Source: Deltaproteobacteria bacterium (lineage in GTDB: Bacteria; Myxococcota_A; UBA9160; SZUA-336). Taken from it: a stretch of DNA of 5,624 bases. The number at the start of each line of letters is the position of its first letter. Within the stretch, counting starts at the first letter, position 1. Location: assembly GCA_030673955.1 (NCBI GenBank), contig DAOVBF010000097.1:1-5624 (forward strand). The letters run 5' to 3'. The notes beneath the pieces are model-generated. The model searched no databases, was not told where the DNA came from, and was given only the letters and a program-made list of their open reading frames with translations. Below, piece after piece: positions 5,378 to 5,624 of this stretch. Made by a program: the position numbers and the translations under genes.

Positions 5378-5624
5378 ATGGAAACGCGGCATTCATGGAG
5401 TGGTCTCGCGCTACTGCTCATTACGGGACTGCCTTTTGTCGCGCATGGCGCGGCGATCAGCGAGAGCGATTCGACCCAGCCGAGGGGGGCTCCCCTGGAG
5501 AGCGCTCTCAATCAGCATGGGCAGCCCTTGGATCCGATCGTGGACGGATTTCGGGCTCCGGCCTACCGGGCGACTGAGCAGGAAGATTCGTACAGCGACT
5601 GGGCCGGGACCGTGATGGGCAACG
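5378..5624 (+). CDS. Secreted protein of unknown function, N-terminal part (runs off the window)
   Basis: 82 codons are visible without a stop, from ATG 5378 with a GGAG SD 7 bases upstream. The start of the protein is a clear signal peptide: basic METRHSWSG, a hydrophobic core LALLLITGLPFVA (10-22) and a small-residue cleavage zone HGAA (23-26). There is no lipobox Cys, so it is a soluble exported protein or outer-membrane protein and not a lipoprotein. The mature start is polar and acidic, with low predicted order (SESDSTQPRGAPL at 28-40), then LDPIVDGFRAPAYRATEQEDSYSDWAG (51-77). I recognise no family from this portion. Many beta-barrel and periplasmic proteins begin this way. The gene is divergent from plsB, so shared regulation is possible but not shown. 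Confidence 0.7.
   Translation, partial: METRHSWSGLALLLITGLPFVAHGAAISESDSTQPRGAPLESALNQHGQPLDPIVDGFRAPAYRATEQEDSYSDWAGTVMGN

Overview
The window is high-GC bacterial chromosomal DNA with compact genes on both strands. The best taxonomic clue is a full-length PlsB-type glycerol-3-phosphate acyltransferase beside acyl-CoA/lipid-type genes in very GC-rich DNA. This fits a proteobacterial or 'deltaproteobacterial'-like lineage (Myxococcota or Binatota type), but the sequence alone does not fix the taxon. I found no rRNA, tRNA, CRISPR array, phage or defence gene.

Layout from left to right. (1) At 3-182 (+) is the last 59 codons of an enoyl-CoA hydratase/isomerase (crotonase) family gene. (2) At 183-359 is a non-coding spacer between convergent genes. 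It is packed with four consecutive inverted repeats and bracketed by a 12-bp direct repeat. (3) At 360-968 (-) is a GTT2-like glutathione S-transferase with a strong Shine-Dalgarno (SD) site. (4) At about 1125-1501 (-) is one end of a decayed IS481/IS3-like insertion sequence. It has a readable helix-turn-helix transposase N-terminus broken by two frameshifts and two stop codons, plus the element's terminal repeats. (5) At 1511-2107 (-) is a 198-residue exported protein of unknown function. It is divergent, across about 50 bp, from (6) a small SRPBCC (START-like) fold protein at 2160-2597 (+). (7) At 2598-2876 is a non-coding stretch with a sigma-28-like promoter match that leads into no obvious gene, and a large inverted repeat after plsB. 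(8) At 2877-5222 (-) is plsB, the dominant gene, 781 residues. (9) At 5378-5624 (+) is the start of a secreted protein that runs off the window, divergent from plsB.

The genes do not form one operon: strands alternate and most neighbours are convergent or divergent. The loose shared theme is lipid and acyl metabolism (crotonase, SRPBCC, PlsB) with a detoxification enzyme. I see no convincing new multi-gene system. The items most worth a second look are the hairpin cluster at 192-355, the orphan sigma-28-like site at 2678-2704, the decayed IS end with a hairpin abutting its SD, and the uncharacterised exported protein.
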